This document shows positions 17,651 to 30,574 of a DNA stretch of 49,118 bases, in pieces. Position 1 is the first letter of the stretch; the number at the start of each line of letters is the position of its first letter. Source of the stretch: Microbacterium sp. p3-SID336 (lineage in GTDB: Bacteria > Actinomycetota > Actinomycetes > Actinomycetales > Microbacteriaceae); assembly GCF_025143365.1 (NCBI RefSeq), contig NZ_JALXPE010000031.1, positions 1 through 49,118 of the forward strand. Direction: 5' to 3'. The position numbers and the translations under genes are program-made. Below the pieces are notes generated by a model that was not told where the DNA came from, ran no database searches, and saw nothing but the letters and a program-made list of their open reading frames with translations.

Positions 17651-19324
17651 TCAGTGGCCGCCCAGCGGGATGGAGGCTCCGGGGATGGCCTGCAGCAGCC
17701 GCTCCGTGTACTCCTCCTGCGGGTTCGCGAAGATCTCGTCGACCGTGCCCTGCTCGACCACGCGCCCCTTCTCCATCACGCACACGAGGTCGCTGGAGAC
17801 CCGCACCACGGCGAGGTCGTGCGTGATGAACAGGTACGTCAGATCCAGTTCGGACTGCAGGTCGGCGAGGAGCTTGAGGATCTGATCCTGCACCAGGACG
17901 TCGAGCGCCGACACCGCCTCGTCGAGCACGATGATGTCGGGCTTGAGCGCGAGCGCCCTGGCGATCGCGACGCGCTGTCGCTGACCGCCCGAGAGCTCGT
18001 TCGGGTACCGGCTGGCGAGCTCCTGCGGGAGAGCCACCTGCTCCAGCAGCTCCCTCACCCTGGCCCGGTGCGACGCGCGGTCGCCGACGCCGTGGATCTG
18101 CAGCGGCTCCGCGATCGTGTTCCCGATGTTGCGCAGCGGATCGAGCGAGCCGTACGGGTCCTGGAACACCGGCTGCATACGCCGCCGGAGCCCGAACGCC
18201 TGCGAGGCGGACAGGCCGGACACGTCCTGCCCGTCGATCTCGATCGTCCCGCTGGTCGGATCCTCGAGCTTCAGCACCATCTTCGCGACCGTGGACTTGC
18301 CGGACCCCGACTCGCCCACGAGCGCGAGCGTCTTGCCGCGCGGGATCTCGAACGACACGTCGTCGACCGCCCGGAAGGCCTCGCTGCGGAAGTTGCCCTG
18401 ACGGATCTTGAAGTCCTTCGTCAGCCCCGCGACCCGGACGGTCGGCGGGATGGCGGCGAGGTCCTCCGTCGTCTCGATGCCGCGGTCCTCCACGACGGCC
18501 TGGATGCGCTGCGACGCCACGCTGGGTGCCGCGGCGACCAGCCGCTTGGTGTAGGGGTGCTGCGGGTTCTCGAGGATCTGCCTGCTCGGGCCGGCCTCGA
18601 CGATGTTGCCGCCGTTCATCACGATGATCTTCTCGGCGCGCTCGGCGGCGAGACCCAGGTCGTGCGTGATCAGCAGCACCGACGTGCCCTTGTCCCGCGT
18701 GAGCGAGGCCATGTGGTCGAGGATCACCCGCTGCACCGTCACGTCGAGCGCCGAGGTGGGCTCGTCGGCGATCAGCAGCTTCGGGTCGGCCGCGAGGCCG
18801 ATGCCGATCAGCGCCCGCTGGCGCATGCCACCGGAGAACTGATGCGGATACTGGTGCAGACGCCGCTCGGCGTCGGCCAGCCCCGCCTGCTGCAGCACCT
18901 CGATCGTGCGCTCCTTGGCGGCGGCGCGACCGCGCGCGATGCCGTTGGCGCGCACCGCCTCCTTGACCTGGAACCCGATGCTCCACACCGGGTTCAGGCT
19001 CGACATCGGATCCTGCGGGACGAAGCCGATGTCGCGACCGCGCACCGCCTCCATCTCCCGTCGGCCGAGTCCGGTGAGCGGGCGCCCTTCGAGGGTGATC
19101 GAGCCGCCCGTGATCGTGCCGGTTCCGGGGAGCAGGTCGACGATGGCCGTGGCCGTGGTCGACTTGCCGGATCCGGACTCGCCCACGATGGCCACGGTCT
19201 CGCCCGGCATCACATCGATGCTGACCCCGTGCAGGACCTCGCGCATGCCGCCCTGGCCGCGGAACGCGACCGTGAGGTCGCGCACGCTCAGCAGCGGGAT
19301 CTGTGCGGCGTTGTGCTCGCTCAT
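17651..19324 (-). CDS. Fused dual ATPase of a peptide ABC importer (DppD-DppF type)
   Basis: A 557-residue cytoplasmic protein with two complete ABC domains, combining the roles of DppD/OppD and DppF/OppF. Domain 1 (about 10-260) has Walker A GESGSGKST, signature FSGGMRQR and Walker B LLIADEPTSALD. The OppD-type C-terminal segment NPQHPYTKRLVAAAPSV follows. Domain 2 (about 295-545) has GESGSGKST, LSGGQRQR and IIVLDEAVSALD, where the usual DEP is DEA but the catalytic glutamate is kept. The ATG at 19324 overlaps the permease stop as ATGA. It energises the two permeases encoded just upstream. Confidence 0.93.
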   Translation of the reverse strand: MSEHNAAQIPLLSVRDLTVAFRGQGGMREVLHGVSIDVMPGETVAIVGESGSGKSTTATAIVDLLPGTGTITGGSITLEGRPLTGLGRREMEAVRGRDIGFVPQDPMSSLNPVWSIGFQVKEAVRANGIARGRAAAKERTIEVLQQAGLADAERRLHQYPHQFSGGMRQRALIGIGLAADPKLLIADEPTSALDVTVQRVILDHMASLTRDKGTSVLLITHDLGLAAERAEKIIVMNGGNIVEAGPSRQILENPQHPYTKRLVAAAPSVASQRIQAVVEDRGIETTEDLAAIPPTVRVAGLTKDFKIRQGNFRSEAFRAVDDVSFEIPRGKTLALVGESGSGKSTVAKMVLKLEDPTSGTIEIDGQDVSGLSASQAFGLRRRMQPVFQDPYGSLDPLRNIGNTIAEPLQIHGVGDRASHRARVRELLEQVALPQELASRYPNELSGGQRQRVAIARALALKPDIIVLDEAVSALDVLVQDQILKLLADLQSELDLTYLFITHDLAVVRVSSDLVCVMEKGRVVEQGTVDEIFANPQEEYTERLLQAIPGASIPLGGH

Positions 19325-20262
19325 CGGCGTGCCCTCGCCTTCGGGTCGAGGGCGTCTCGGATGAGCTCGCCCAGGCTCACGAACGCGAGCACCGCGAGGG
19401 TGAGCGCGATCGACGGATAGATGAGCGACATCGGCGCGATGCGCAGAGCCGCCTGCGCCTGGCTGATGTCGTTGCCCCATGACACGACCGTGCCGCCGAG
19501 ACCGACGCCCAGGAACGACAGCGTCGCCTCGGCGACGATCGCCGCCGCCAGCCCGAGCGTCGAGACGACGAGCAGCGGTGCGATGCCGTTCGGGATCACG
19601 TGGGTCAGCAGGGTCTTGGACCGCGACTGGCCGAGCGAGCGCGACGCCATGACGAAGTCCGCCTGTCGCACCCGCAGCACCTCGGCGCGCACGACGCGCG
19701 CCGTCGAGGCCCACGAGAACCCGCCGATCGCGAGCGCCAGCGTCCACACCGAGCGGTACTCCGAGAAGACCGTCATCACGACCAGAGCCGCGAGGATGTA
19801 CGGGATCGCGAAGAAGATGTCGCCGATGCGCGACAGCAGCGCGTCGAGCCAGCCGCCGTAGAATCCGGCCAGCGCGCCCATGATGAGCCCGAGCACGGCC
19901 GAGATCACGGTGGCGATGAGGCCGACGGCGAGCGACGTCTGCGCTCCCCAGACGACGCGGGCGTAGATGTCGCAGCCCTGGAACGTGTACCCGAGCGGAT
20001 GGCCCGGCGTCGGTCCCTCGTTGCTGTACATGAGGTCGCACGCACGGGGCGACACCTGCGTGAACAGGGTCGGCCACAGCGACATCAGGATGAACACGGC
20101 CGCGAGGACCACCGAGAACCAGAACAGCGGGCGACGACGGAGGTCGCGCCACGCGTCACGCCACAGGTTGCTGGGCTTCTCCGACACGCGGACGGCGTCG
20201 ACGGCGATCGTCTCCGTCTCCACCGGGGCGACGTAGTGCTTGTGCGTGGTGGGATCAGACAT
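19321..20262 (-). CDS. Peptide ABC transporter permease (DppC type)
   Basis: A 313-residue inner-membrane permease of the DppC/OppC family, with six main helices. A cytoplasmic N-terminal tail (about 45 residues) is followed by the first helix and an extracytoplasmic loop with two cysteines (ACDLMYS and GCDIYARV) that may form a disulphide. The EAA loop that contacts the ATPase is ASRSLGQSRSKTLLTHVIPN. I start at the ATG ending at 20262 (MSDPTTHKHYVAP). It overlaps the upstream permease by 8 bases and the ATPase gene by 4. Confidence 0.92.
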   Translation of the reverse strand: MSDPTTHKHYVAPVETETIAVDAVRVSEKPSNLWRDAWRDLRRRPLFWFSVVLAAVFILMSLWPTLFTQVSPRACDLMYSNEGPTPGHPLGYTFQGCDIYARVVWGAQTSLAVGLIATVISAVLGLIMGALAGFYGGWLDALLSRIGDIFFAIPYILAALVVMTVFSEYRSVWTLALAIGGFSWASTARVVRAEVLRVRQADFVMASRSLGQSRSKTLLTHVIPNGIAPLLVVSTLGLAAAIVAEATLSFLGVGLGGTVVSWGNDISQAQAALRIAPMSLIYPSIALTLAVLAFVSLGELIRDALDPKARARR

Positions 20263-21181
20263 AGCGAATCCTCGGGTCGAGCAGACCGTAGAGCAGGTCG
20301 ATGACAAGGTTCACCAGCACGTACAGGATGACGAACACGGTGACGAAGGAGACCACCGTGGGCCCCTCCCCGCGGATCGCCGCCTGATACAGCGTGTTGC
20401 CGACACCGGGGACGTTGAAGATCCCCTCGGTCACGGTGGCGCCGACGAGGAGCACACCGAAGTTCGTGGCGGAGTTGGTGATGACGGGGATCAGGGAGTT
20501 GCGCAGCACGTGCACGGGGATCACGCGTCCGCGCGAGAGTCCCTTGCTGTACGCCGTGCGCACCCAGTCCTGGTTGAGCGTGTCGATCACCGAGCTGCGC
20601 ATCAGGCGCATGCTGACGGCGAAGAGACTGAACCCGAGCACGAGTGCGGGGAGCCAGAGGCCGCCCCAGTCGTTGTCGGCTCCGACGGTCGGGCTGAACC
20701 ATCCCCACTGGATCGCGAGGAAGTACTGCGCCAGGAAGCAGAGCACGAAGATCGGGATCGCGATCGCGATGAGCGCGACGAGAAGCGCCGTCGTGTCGAA
20801 GAGCTTGCCCTTGCGCAGCGCCGAGATCGTGCCGATCGAGATCGCGAGCGTGAACTCGATCCCGATCGCCATGATGGCGAGGCGGCCGGTGACGGGAAGC
20901 GTCTCGGCGAGCACGTCGGAGACCGAGCGGCCCGAGAACGTGGTGCCGAGGTCGCCCTGGAAGACACCGGTGATGTAGTACCAGTACTGCACCAGGAACG
21001 GGTCGTTCAGGTGGTACTCCTCGCGCAGCGCGTTGACGAGCGCCTCACTGGGCGTGCGATCGCCGAACAGAGCCAGGATCGGGTCCCCCGGCATGGCGAA
21101 GACGAGGAAGTAGATGAGCAGGGTGGCCCCGAAGAACACGGGGATCACCTGGAGAAGACGTCTGAGAATGTAGCTGAGCAT
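20255..21181 (-). CDS. Peptide ABC transporter permease (DppB type)
   Basis: A 308-residue permease of the DppB/OppB family. The N-terminus, MLSYILRRLLQVIPVFFGAT, and the following MPGDPILALFGDRTPSEA are family hallmarks. The EAA-type loop is YSKGLSRGRVIPVHVLRNSL near residue 200. The ATG ending at 21181 was preferred to a start at 21226, because the family N-terminus begins here. It lies after a strong stem-loop that separates it from the binding-protein gene, and overlaps the DppC-type gene by 8 bases. Confidence 0.93.
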   Translation of the reverse strand: MLSYILRRLLQVIPVFFGATLLIYFLVFAMPGDPILALFGDRTPSEALVNALREEYHLNDPFLVQYWYYITGVFQGDLGTTFSGRSVSDVLAETLPVTGRLAIMAIGIEFTLAISIGTISALRKGKLFDTTALLVALIAIAIPIFVLCFLAQYFLAIQWGWFSPTVGADNDWGGLWLPALVLGFSLFAVSMRLMRSSVIDTLNQDWVRTAYSKGLSRGRVIPVHVLRNSLIPVITNSATNFGVLLVGATVTEGIFNVPGVGNTLYQAAIRGEGPTVVSFVTVFVILYVLVNLVIDLLYGLLDPRIRYV

Positions 21182-21230
21182 CCGCTGTCCCTTTCGGGAG
21201 GGCGCGAGCAGGCACGACGGGAGCACCCGA

Positions 21231-21261
21231 CGAGGCGGTGACGGAGACCGTCACCGCCTCG
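21231..21261 (-). terminator. Intercistronic stem-loop after the binding-protein gene
   Basis: A perfect 14-bp inverted repeat, CGAGGCGGTGACGG (21231-21244) and CCGTCACCGCCTCG (21248-21261), with a 3-nt loop. It sits 22 bases after the stop of the binding-protein gene and before the permease gene. No U-run follows on the minus strand. It more likely protects or attenuates, giving more binding protein than permease, than fully terminates. Confidence 0.8.
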
Positions 21262-21282
21262 CGGATGCGAGATCCGTCAGGC

Positions 21283-22935
21283 CTATTCGGCGGCCTTCGT
21301 GATCTCGTAGTACAGCGGGACCGAGTTCCAGCCGAACGTGACGTTGTCAACGGTGTCGGCGTAGCCGCCGGTCACGTTGGAGTACCACAGCGGGATCGCG
21401 GGGAGATCGTTGAACAGGATCTCCTGCGCCTTCGTGAACTCCTCGACCTGGGCCGCGGTGTCGGTGTTGCTGATGCCGTCGGCGATCAGCTTGTCGAACT
21501 CGGGGTTCGAGTAGTTGCCGTCGTTCGAGCCGGCGTTGGTCGCGTAGAGCGGGCCGAGGAAGTTGTACAGACCGGGGTAGTCGGCCTGCCAGCCCGAGCG
21601 CGCCGCCGTCTTGATGGCGTCGTTGTTGATCTGCTCGCGGATCACCGAGAAGGTCGGGTACGGGTCGCCCGATGCCTCGATGCCGAGCGTGTTCGAGATC
21701 GCGTTGGTGACCGCGTCGACCCACTCCTGGTGGCCGCCGTCGGTGTTGTAGGCGATCTTGAACTCGCCCTCCCACGGGGCGATGGCGTCGGCCTCGGCCC
21801 ACAGCTCCTTCGCCTTCTCGGGGTCGTACTCCAGGACCTCGGCGCCGGGGATCGAGTCGGACCAGCCGTCGATGACCGGCGACGTGAAGTCGGAGGCCGG
21901 GGTGCGGGTGCCGAAGAAGATCTTCTCCGTGATCTGCTCGCGGTCGAAGGACATCGAGATCGCCTGACGACGGAGGATGCCCTCCTCGCCGGAGAAGTGC
22001 GGGAGGAACTGACCGATCGTGAACGACTGGAACACGGCCGACGGCTGGTTCACCGCACGGTCGCCCAGGTCGTCCTGGAAGGTCGGCAGCGACACGGCCG
22101 GGATGACGTCGATGACGTCGACCTTGTTGCCCTGCAGGTCGGCGTACGCCGCGTCCTGCGTCGCGTAGAAGATGATCGACAGGCCGCCGTTGGCCGCCTT
22201 GCGACCGCCCTGGTAGTCGTCGTTGCGGACGAGGTCGATCTGCACGTCGTGCTGCCAGGCGCCCTCGCCGTCGAGCATGTACGGGCCGTTGCCGATCGGG
22301 TTCTCGCCGAACGCGTCGATGTCCTCGAAGGCCACGTCGGGCAGCGGGTAGTACGCCGAGTAGCCCAGGCGCAGCGCGAAGTCGGCGGCCGGCTTGTTCA
22401 GCGTGATCGTGAACGTGTAGTCGTCGACCTGCTGCAGACCGGACATGTCGCCCTGCGCGCCGTAGACGTCTGGCGTGTTCTGGAAGCCCTCGATGTCCTC
22501 GAAGAAGTAGTTCGAGAGGTGCGCGTTTTCGACCTGAGCACCGTAGTTCCACGCCTTGATGAAGTTGTCGGCTGTGACCTCCTCACCGTTGGAGAACGTC
22601 TGGCCCTCCTTCAGCTTGACCGTGAGGTGCTGCGGGTCCTCGGTCGTGATCTCCTCGGCCATGTCGTTGACCGGCTTGCCCTCGGCGTCGTAGTACACGA
22701 GCCCTGCGAAGATCTCGTCGAGGATCTTGCCGCCGCCGACCTCGTTCGTGTTGGTCGGGATCAGCGGGTTCTCGGGCTCGGAGCCGTTCGTCGTGATGAT
22801 GGCATCCGGGTCGGCCTTCGCCCCGCCGTTGTCGCCGTCACCGGTGTTTCCGGATCCGCCTGCGCAGCCCGCGAGCGCCAGAGCGCCGACCGCGAACAGC
22901 GCGACGCCCGCCAGGGCGATCTTGTTGCGCTTCAC
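21283..22935 (-). CDS. Peptide ABC transporter substrate-binding lipoprotein (family 5)
   Basis: A 550-residue family-5 extracytoplasmic binding protein (DppA/OppA class). A lipoprotein signal peptide ends in LALAGC, with C24 as the lipidated residue, followed by a Gly/Ser/Asn-rich linker. The mature domain opens with TNGSEPENPLIPTNTNEVG and has the family stretches TVKLKEGQTFSNGEEVTADN and GNGPYMLDGEGAW. Oligopeptides are the likeliest ligands, but the family also binds other compounds. The start is a GTG at 22935, with AGGAGG 8 nt upstream. It heads the operon with two permeases, a dual ATPase and the PH-like gene. Confidence 0.92.
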   Translation of the reverse strand: MKRNKIALAGVALFAVGALALAGCAGGSGNTGDGDNGGAKADPDAIITTNGSEPENPLIPTNTNEVGGGKILDEIFAGLVYYDAEGKPVNDMAEEITTEDPQHLTVKLKEGQTFSNGEEVTADNFIKAWNYGAQVENAHLSNYFFEDIEGFQNTPDVYGAQGDMSGLQQVDDYTFTITLNKPAADFALRLGYSAYYPLPDVAFEDIDAFGENPIGNGPYMLDGEGAWQHDVQIDLVRNDDYQGGRKAANGGLSIIFYATQDAAYADLQGNKVDVIDVIPAVSLPTFQDDLGDRAVNQPSAVFQSFTIGQFLPHFSGEEGILRRQAISMSFDREQITEKIFFGTRTPASDFTSPVIDGWSDSIPGAEVLEYDPEKAKELWAEADAIAPWEGEFKIAYNTDGGHQEWVDAVTNAISNTLGIEASGDPYPTFSVIREQINNDAIKTAARSGWQADYPGLYNFLGPLYATNAGSNDGNYSNPEFDKLIADGISNTDTAAQVEEFTKAQEILFNDLPAIPLWYSNVTGGYADTVDNVTFGWNSVPLYYEITKAAE

Positions 22936-23092
22936 TTTGTGTCCTCCTGTGGACGTGGGAATACTGCGCGCGCATCATCGAGCGCGCAGGGATACCTGAG
23001 CGTAACCTGCGGGTCGACGTTCAGCCGCACTGAGCTAACGAACTGTTACTGAGTGGTGACCAATCGTCACGCGCCGGAAACACGGCGCAACG

Positions 23093-23135
23093 CCGACGGC
23101 GCCCGCCCCCGGTGCAGCGGTCGCGACGCCGTCGG
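23093..23135 (-). terminator. Candidate terminator after gcvP
   Basis: A 9-bp inverted repeat, CCGACGGCG (23093-23101) and CGCCGTCGG (23127-23135), with a 25-nt loop, 16 bases after the gcvP stop. No strong U-run is present. The rest of the 22936-23150 gap should hold the promoter of the binding-protein gene (TTACGCT, minus strand at 23005-22999, is a possible -10). I see no gene there. Confidence 0.5.
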
Positions 23136-23150
23136 ACGAGGGTGCCGGGC

Positions 23151-26045
<2,895 letters not shown>

Positions 26046-26052
26046 TTCTGGA

Positions 26053-26430
26053 TCAGCCCTCCGTGAGTGCGACGTAGGCGTCGCGGTCCAGCAGTCCGTC
26101 GAGCGCACCGTCCGCGACCGAGACCTTGAGCAGCCAGCCGCCGTCGAACGGCTCGGCGTTCACGAGCGACGGGTCGTCGACGACGGCGTCGTTCACGGCC
26201 GTCACGGTGCCGGCGACCGGAGCGTAGAGCTCCCCCACCGACTTGGTCGACTCGATCTCGCCGACGACGGAGCCGGCGGTGATCTCGGTGCCGACGGCGG
26301 GCAGCTCGACGAACACCACGTCACCGAGCTTCTCGGCGGCGTAGTCGGTGATCCCGATCGTCACGGTGTCGCCGTCGGCGGCGATCCACTCGTGCTCCTC
26401 GGTGTAGTGCAGTGCGCTGAGGTCGGTCAT
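26053..26430 (-). CDS. gcvH: Glycine cleavage system H protein
   Basis: A 125-residue lipoyl-carrier protein that shuttles the aminomethyl intermediate between P, T and L proteins. The lipoylated lysine is K63 in [20 protein letters not shown]. The length is normal. Its ATG overlaps the gcvT stop by four bases (ATGA), and gcvP starts 7 bases after its stop. No lipoyl ligase or L-protein gene is in the window, so those functions must be supplied from elsewhere. Confidence 0.97.
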   Translation of the reverse strand: MTDLSALHYTEEHEWIAADGDTVTIGITDYAAEKLGDVVFVELPAVGTEITAGSVVGEIESTKSVGELYAPVAGTVTAVNDAVVDDPSLVNAEPFDGGWLLKVSVADGALDGLLDRDAYVALTEG

Positions 26431-27539
26431 CTGTTCCTCCGGTAGAAAGGCAGGGCGGTCACGGTCGCGGGGATGCGGGTCCCCCGCACATCAAGGAATA
26501 CTGCGGTTCCCTCTTCGGCGGAAGAAGGGTCGACGAAGGCCATCGCGATGGGGTGGCCGAGCGTCGGGCTCAGGGCGCCGCTGGTGATCTCGCCCAGGGG
26601 TGCTCCGTCGGCGTCGACCACCGCGTAGCCGGCGCGACCGGCGCGCTTGCCCTCCGCGGCGAGGCCCACCAGCACGCGGGCGTCCGGCTGCGCCACGGCG
26701 TCCTTGCCGACGAAGCGCTCCTTCGCGGAGACGACCACGCGGCCGAGCCCGGCCTGGGCGGGCGTCGTGTCGAGGCTCAGCTCGTGGCCGTACAGCGGCA
26801 TGCCGGCCTCCAGGCGCAGGGTGTCACGGGCGGCGAGCCCAGCGGGCACCAGCCCGTGCGACTCCCCCGCCGCGAGCACCGCGTCCCACAGGTCGACCGC
26901 GAGCGCCGCCGGCACCAGCAGCTCGAAGCCGTCCTCGCCCGTGTAGCCGGTGCGCGCCAGGAGCAGCGGCTGCCCGGCGAACGAGGCCGACGCCCACGCG
27001 TAGTACTTCTGCTCGGCCAGCGGCACGCTCACGTCGGCGATCGCCGCGGTGTCGGCCAGGATCTGCTCCGCGTTCGGCCCCTGCACCGCGAGGAGCGCGT
27101 AGTCGTCCGAGACGTCGGCCACCGCGACATCGGCGACGGCGGACGGCTCGATGCGCTCCTGGAGTGCCGCCCGCACCGCATCGCGGTTCCCGGCGTTCGA
27201 GATGATGAGGAAGTCCTCGTCGGCCAGGCGGTACACGATCACGTCGTCGACGATGCCGCCCCGGGAGGTCAGCAGCAGCGAGTACTTGGCCTTCCCGACC
27301 GCGAGCGCCGAGAGCCGACCGGCGAGCGCGTAGTCGAGGTAGTCCGCCGCGCCGGCGCCGCGCACGGTGAACTCGGCCATGTGCGAGATGTCAAACAGGC
27401 CGGCGGCCCGGCGCACCGCGTGGTGCTCGGCGAGATCGGAGGTGTAGCGCACCGGCATCTGCCAGCCGCCGAAGTCGGTGAACGACGCGCCGAGCGCCTC
27501 ATGGCGCGCACGCAGCGGGGTGTAGCGGGGTTCGGACAT
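26427..27539 (-). CDS. gcvT: Aminomethyltransferase (T protein of the glycine cleavage system)
   Basis: A 370-residue folate-dependent enzyme. It releases ammonia from aminomethyl-GcvH and gives 5,10-methylene-THF. The N-terminal [20 protein letters not shown] and [15 protein letters not shown] are family stretches, and the folate region includes [19 protein letters not shown]. It is the first gene of gcvT-gcvH-gcvP. The ATG ends at 27539, about 50 bases downstream of the riboswitch 3' end, so the switch probably works on this leader by controlling termination or translation. Confidence 0.95.
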   Translation of the reverse strand: MSEPRYTPLRARHEALGASFTDFGGWQMPVRYTSDLAEHHAVRRAAGLFDISHMAEFTVRGAGAADYLDYALAGRLSALAVGKAKYSLLLTSRGGIVDDVIVYRLADEDFLIISNAGNRDAVRAALQERIEPSAVADVAVADVSDDYALLAVQGPNAEQILADTAAIADVSVPLAEQKYYAWASASFAGQPLLLARTGYTGEDGFELLVPAALAVDLWDAVLAAGESHGLVPAGLAARDTLRLEAGMPLYGHELSLDTTPAQAGLGRVVVSAKERFVGKDAVAQPDARVLVGLAAEGKRAGRAGYAVVDADGAPLGEITSGALSPTLGHPIAMAFVDPSSAEEGTAVFLDVRGTRIPATVTALPFYRRNR

Positions 27540-27589
27540 GGAGTTCTCCCGGACTGGTCGGGCGGGACGGCGACATCGTCGTCCCTCGG

Positions 27590-27776
27590 AACTCCCCCTC
27601 TGTCATCGGCCTGAGAGTTTCGCCCGCGCGGACGCGAGGCTTTCACCGTCGGCGGATCCCCCGACGAGCGGGGATCGCTTTCCAGAGCGGCCGGACCAGC
27701 GCGGTACGCGTACCTGAGAGATTGGCGGGGAGGCTTGCTCCTTCGGTGCCCGGCTGCGTTCGCCGGGGCTCTCCCG
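27590..27776 (-). ncRNA. Tandem glycine riboswitch
   Basis: Read on the minus strand, this leader has both glycine aptamers. Aptamer 1 runs from GGGAGAG (27775-27769) through CCGAAGGAGCAA to ATCTCTCAGG (ending near 27713). Aptamer 2 runs from GCTCTGGA (27688-27681) through GCCGACGG and AAACTCTCAGG (ending near 27610) to ACAGAGGGGGAG (27603-27592). These are the conserved P1/P3 elements of RF00504-type riboswitches, and two in series is the usual cooperative arrangement. It precedes gcvT, so glycine should turn on glycine cleavage. Confidence 0.95.
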
Positions 27777-27811
27777 CGGTGGTCGTTCGGCCTGTCTTCG
27801 ATTGTGGCTTC

Positions 27812-27817
27812 AGTCTA
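27812..27817 (-). promoter_or_regulatory. -10 of the gcvTHP operon
   Basis: Minus-strand TAGACT about 36 bases upstream of the first riboswitch base. No clear -35 is seen in the GC-rich flank. The remaining sequence between here and the ATPase gene stop at 27889 shows no gene and no definite terminator. Confidence 0.5.
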
Positions 27818-27888
27818 GCGGGACACCGCGGCGGCCGCGTGCCCTCGACGCGACGCCCGCCACGGACGCAGGAGCCCGAGGCCGCCGC

Positions 27889-28745
27889 TCAGAGCCCGGC
27901 GAGCTCGGCGCGCACCTCGTCCCGCAGACGACCCAGGTTCTCCGGCTCCGGCGCCGCGCCCAGCAGGGTCTTCGTGTACTCGTGCTGGGGGTTGAGGATC
28001 ACCTCGTCGGCGGGCCCGCGCTCCACCACGTCGCCCTTGTAGAGCACCATGATGTCGTCCGAGAAGTGCCGCGCGGTCGCCAGGTCGTGCGTGATGTAGA
28101 GCACACCCAGGTTCTCCTCCCGCTGCAGCTCGGCGAGCAGGTTGAGCACGCCGAGTCGGATCGACACGTCGAGCATCGACACGGGCTCGTCGGCCACGAT
28201 GAAGCGCGCGCCCGGGGCCAGCGCCCTGGCGATCGCGACACGCTGTCGCTGTCCGCCGGAGAGCTCGTGGGGGCGGCGCTCCGCGAAGTCCTCCCCCGGC
28301 GTGAGCCGCACGCGCTCCAGCAGCTCCACGACCCTGGCGCGCACCTCGGCGCTGCGCAGCTTCGGGTGGTGCAGGCGGATCGGCCGCTCGAGGTGGTGCG
28401 CGATGGTGTGGAAGGGGTTCAGCGAGGCGAACGGGTCCTGGAACACCATCTGCACGTCCGAGCGGTAGCGCTCGATGGCCCGCCCACGCGCGCTGGTCTC
28501 CTCCCCGTCCAGGAGGATGCTGCCGGAGGTCGGCGTCTCGAGCTTCATGAGCATGCGCGCGATGGTCGACTTGCCGGAACCCGACTCGCCGACCAGCGCG
28601 GTCGTGCGGCCGGGCTCCAGCGTGAAGGAGACGTCCTTCACGGCGTGCAGCACGCTGGTGCGGAAGCCCGAGCGCAGGTGGAAGTCCTTGACCAGGTTGC
28701 GGACCTCGAGGGAGCCCGCCGCGCGGTCGGTCCCGGTGTTCGCGC

Positions 28746-28749
<4 letters not shown>
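27889..28749 (-). CDS. ABC importer ATPase (DppF/OppF type)
   Basis: A 286-residue ATPase of a family-5 ABC importer. Walker A is GESGSGKST, the signature LSGGQRQR, and Walker B FIVADEPVSMLD, followed by the oligopeptide-type tail NPQHEYTKTLLGAAPEPENL. The ATG overlaps the stop of the OppD-type gene by four bases. It is the last gene of the second ABC operon. Unlike the first operon, here the two ATPases are separate proteins. Confidence 0.92.
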
Positions 28750-29593
<844 letters not shown>

Positions 29594-29597
<4 letters not shown>

Positions 29598-30574
29598 GCG
29601 GAGACCCCCTTCTTCTTGGCGGCCTTCCGCACGCGCCGCGCGGCGTCGGGTGCGGTGCGCAGCTTGGGATTGATGACCTCGTCGATCGCGAAGTTGATGA
29701 GCGCGAGGCCGGCGCCGATCGCGGCGATCAGCAGACCGGGCGGCACGAACCACCACCACGCGCCACGGCCGAGCGCCTGCCCGGACTGCGCGTCGTTGAG
29801 GATCGAACCCCACGTGATCGAGGAATTCGGGCCGAGGCCGAGGTACGACAGCCCCGCCTCGCCCAGGATCGCGAAGATGATCGCGAAGAGGAACTGCGCC
29901 GTCAGCAGCGGCAGCAGGTTGGGCATGATCTCCACGAGGATGACGCGAAGCGACCGCTCCCCCGCCACCTTCGAGGCCGAGACGTAGTCCCTGGTGCGCA
30001 GCGACCGCGTCTGCAGTCGCAGCACGTAGGCGGCGCCGGCCCAGGCGGTGATGCCGAGCACGAACGCGACCAGCTGCCAGCTGCGCTGCGGGACGAACGA
30101 GGCGATCACCATCACGAGCGGCAGCCCGGGGATCACGATCATGACGTTGGTGATGAGCGAGAGCGCGTCCTCGCGCCAGCCACCGAGGTAGCCGGCGAGC
30201 ACACCGAACACCAGGGAGAGCACGATCGCGATCCCGCCGGCGGTCACCCCGACGAGCAGGGAGCCCTGGGCGCCGATCGCGAGCTGGGCGAACACGTCGT
30301 TGCCGAGCTTGGTGGTGCCGAGCCAGTGCTCGGCGGACGGCGGCTGCAGCGCGGCGTTGTCGGTGCTGCGCGGATTCTGCGTGAAGAACGGCGCGATGAC
30401 GGCGAACAGCACGATGGCGAGCACGATCGTCGCACCGACGATGAACTTCGGCGAGGTGCTGGGCAGGACGCGGCGACGACGGCGCTCCTGGCGCTGCGTG
30501 GCCACGGCGACCGTGCCCTCGGGAGCGACGGCGGGCGGCTGCTCCACGAGGAGCGGATTCTTCGTGTCAGACAT
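29594..30574 (-). CDS. ABC importer permease (DppC type)
   Basis: A 326-residue permease with six core helices after a basic N-terminal tail (RQERRRRRVLPSTSPKF). The extracytoplasmic loop PPSAEHWLGTTKLGNDVFAQ is characteristic of OppC/DppC, and the EAA loop is ASKVAGERSLRVILVEIMPN. I start at the ATG ending at 30574 (MSDTKNPLLVEQ). It overlaps the DppB-type gene by 8 bases, the same overlap seen in the first operon, which suggests the two operons share ancestry. Confidence 0.92.
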
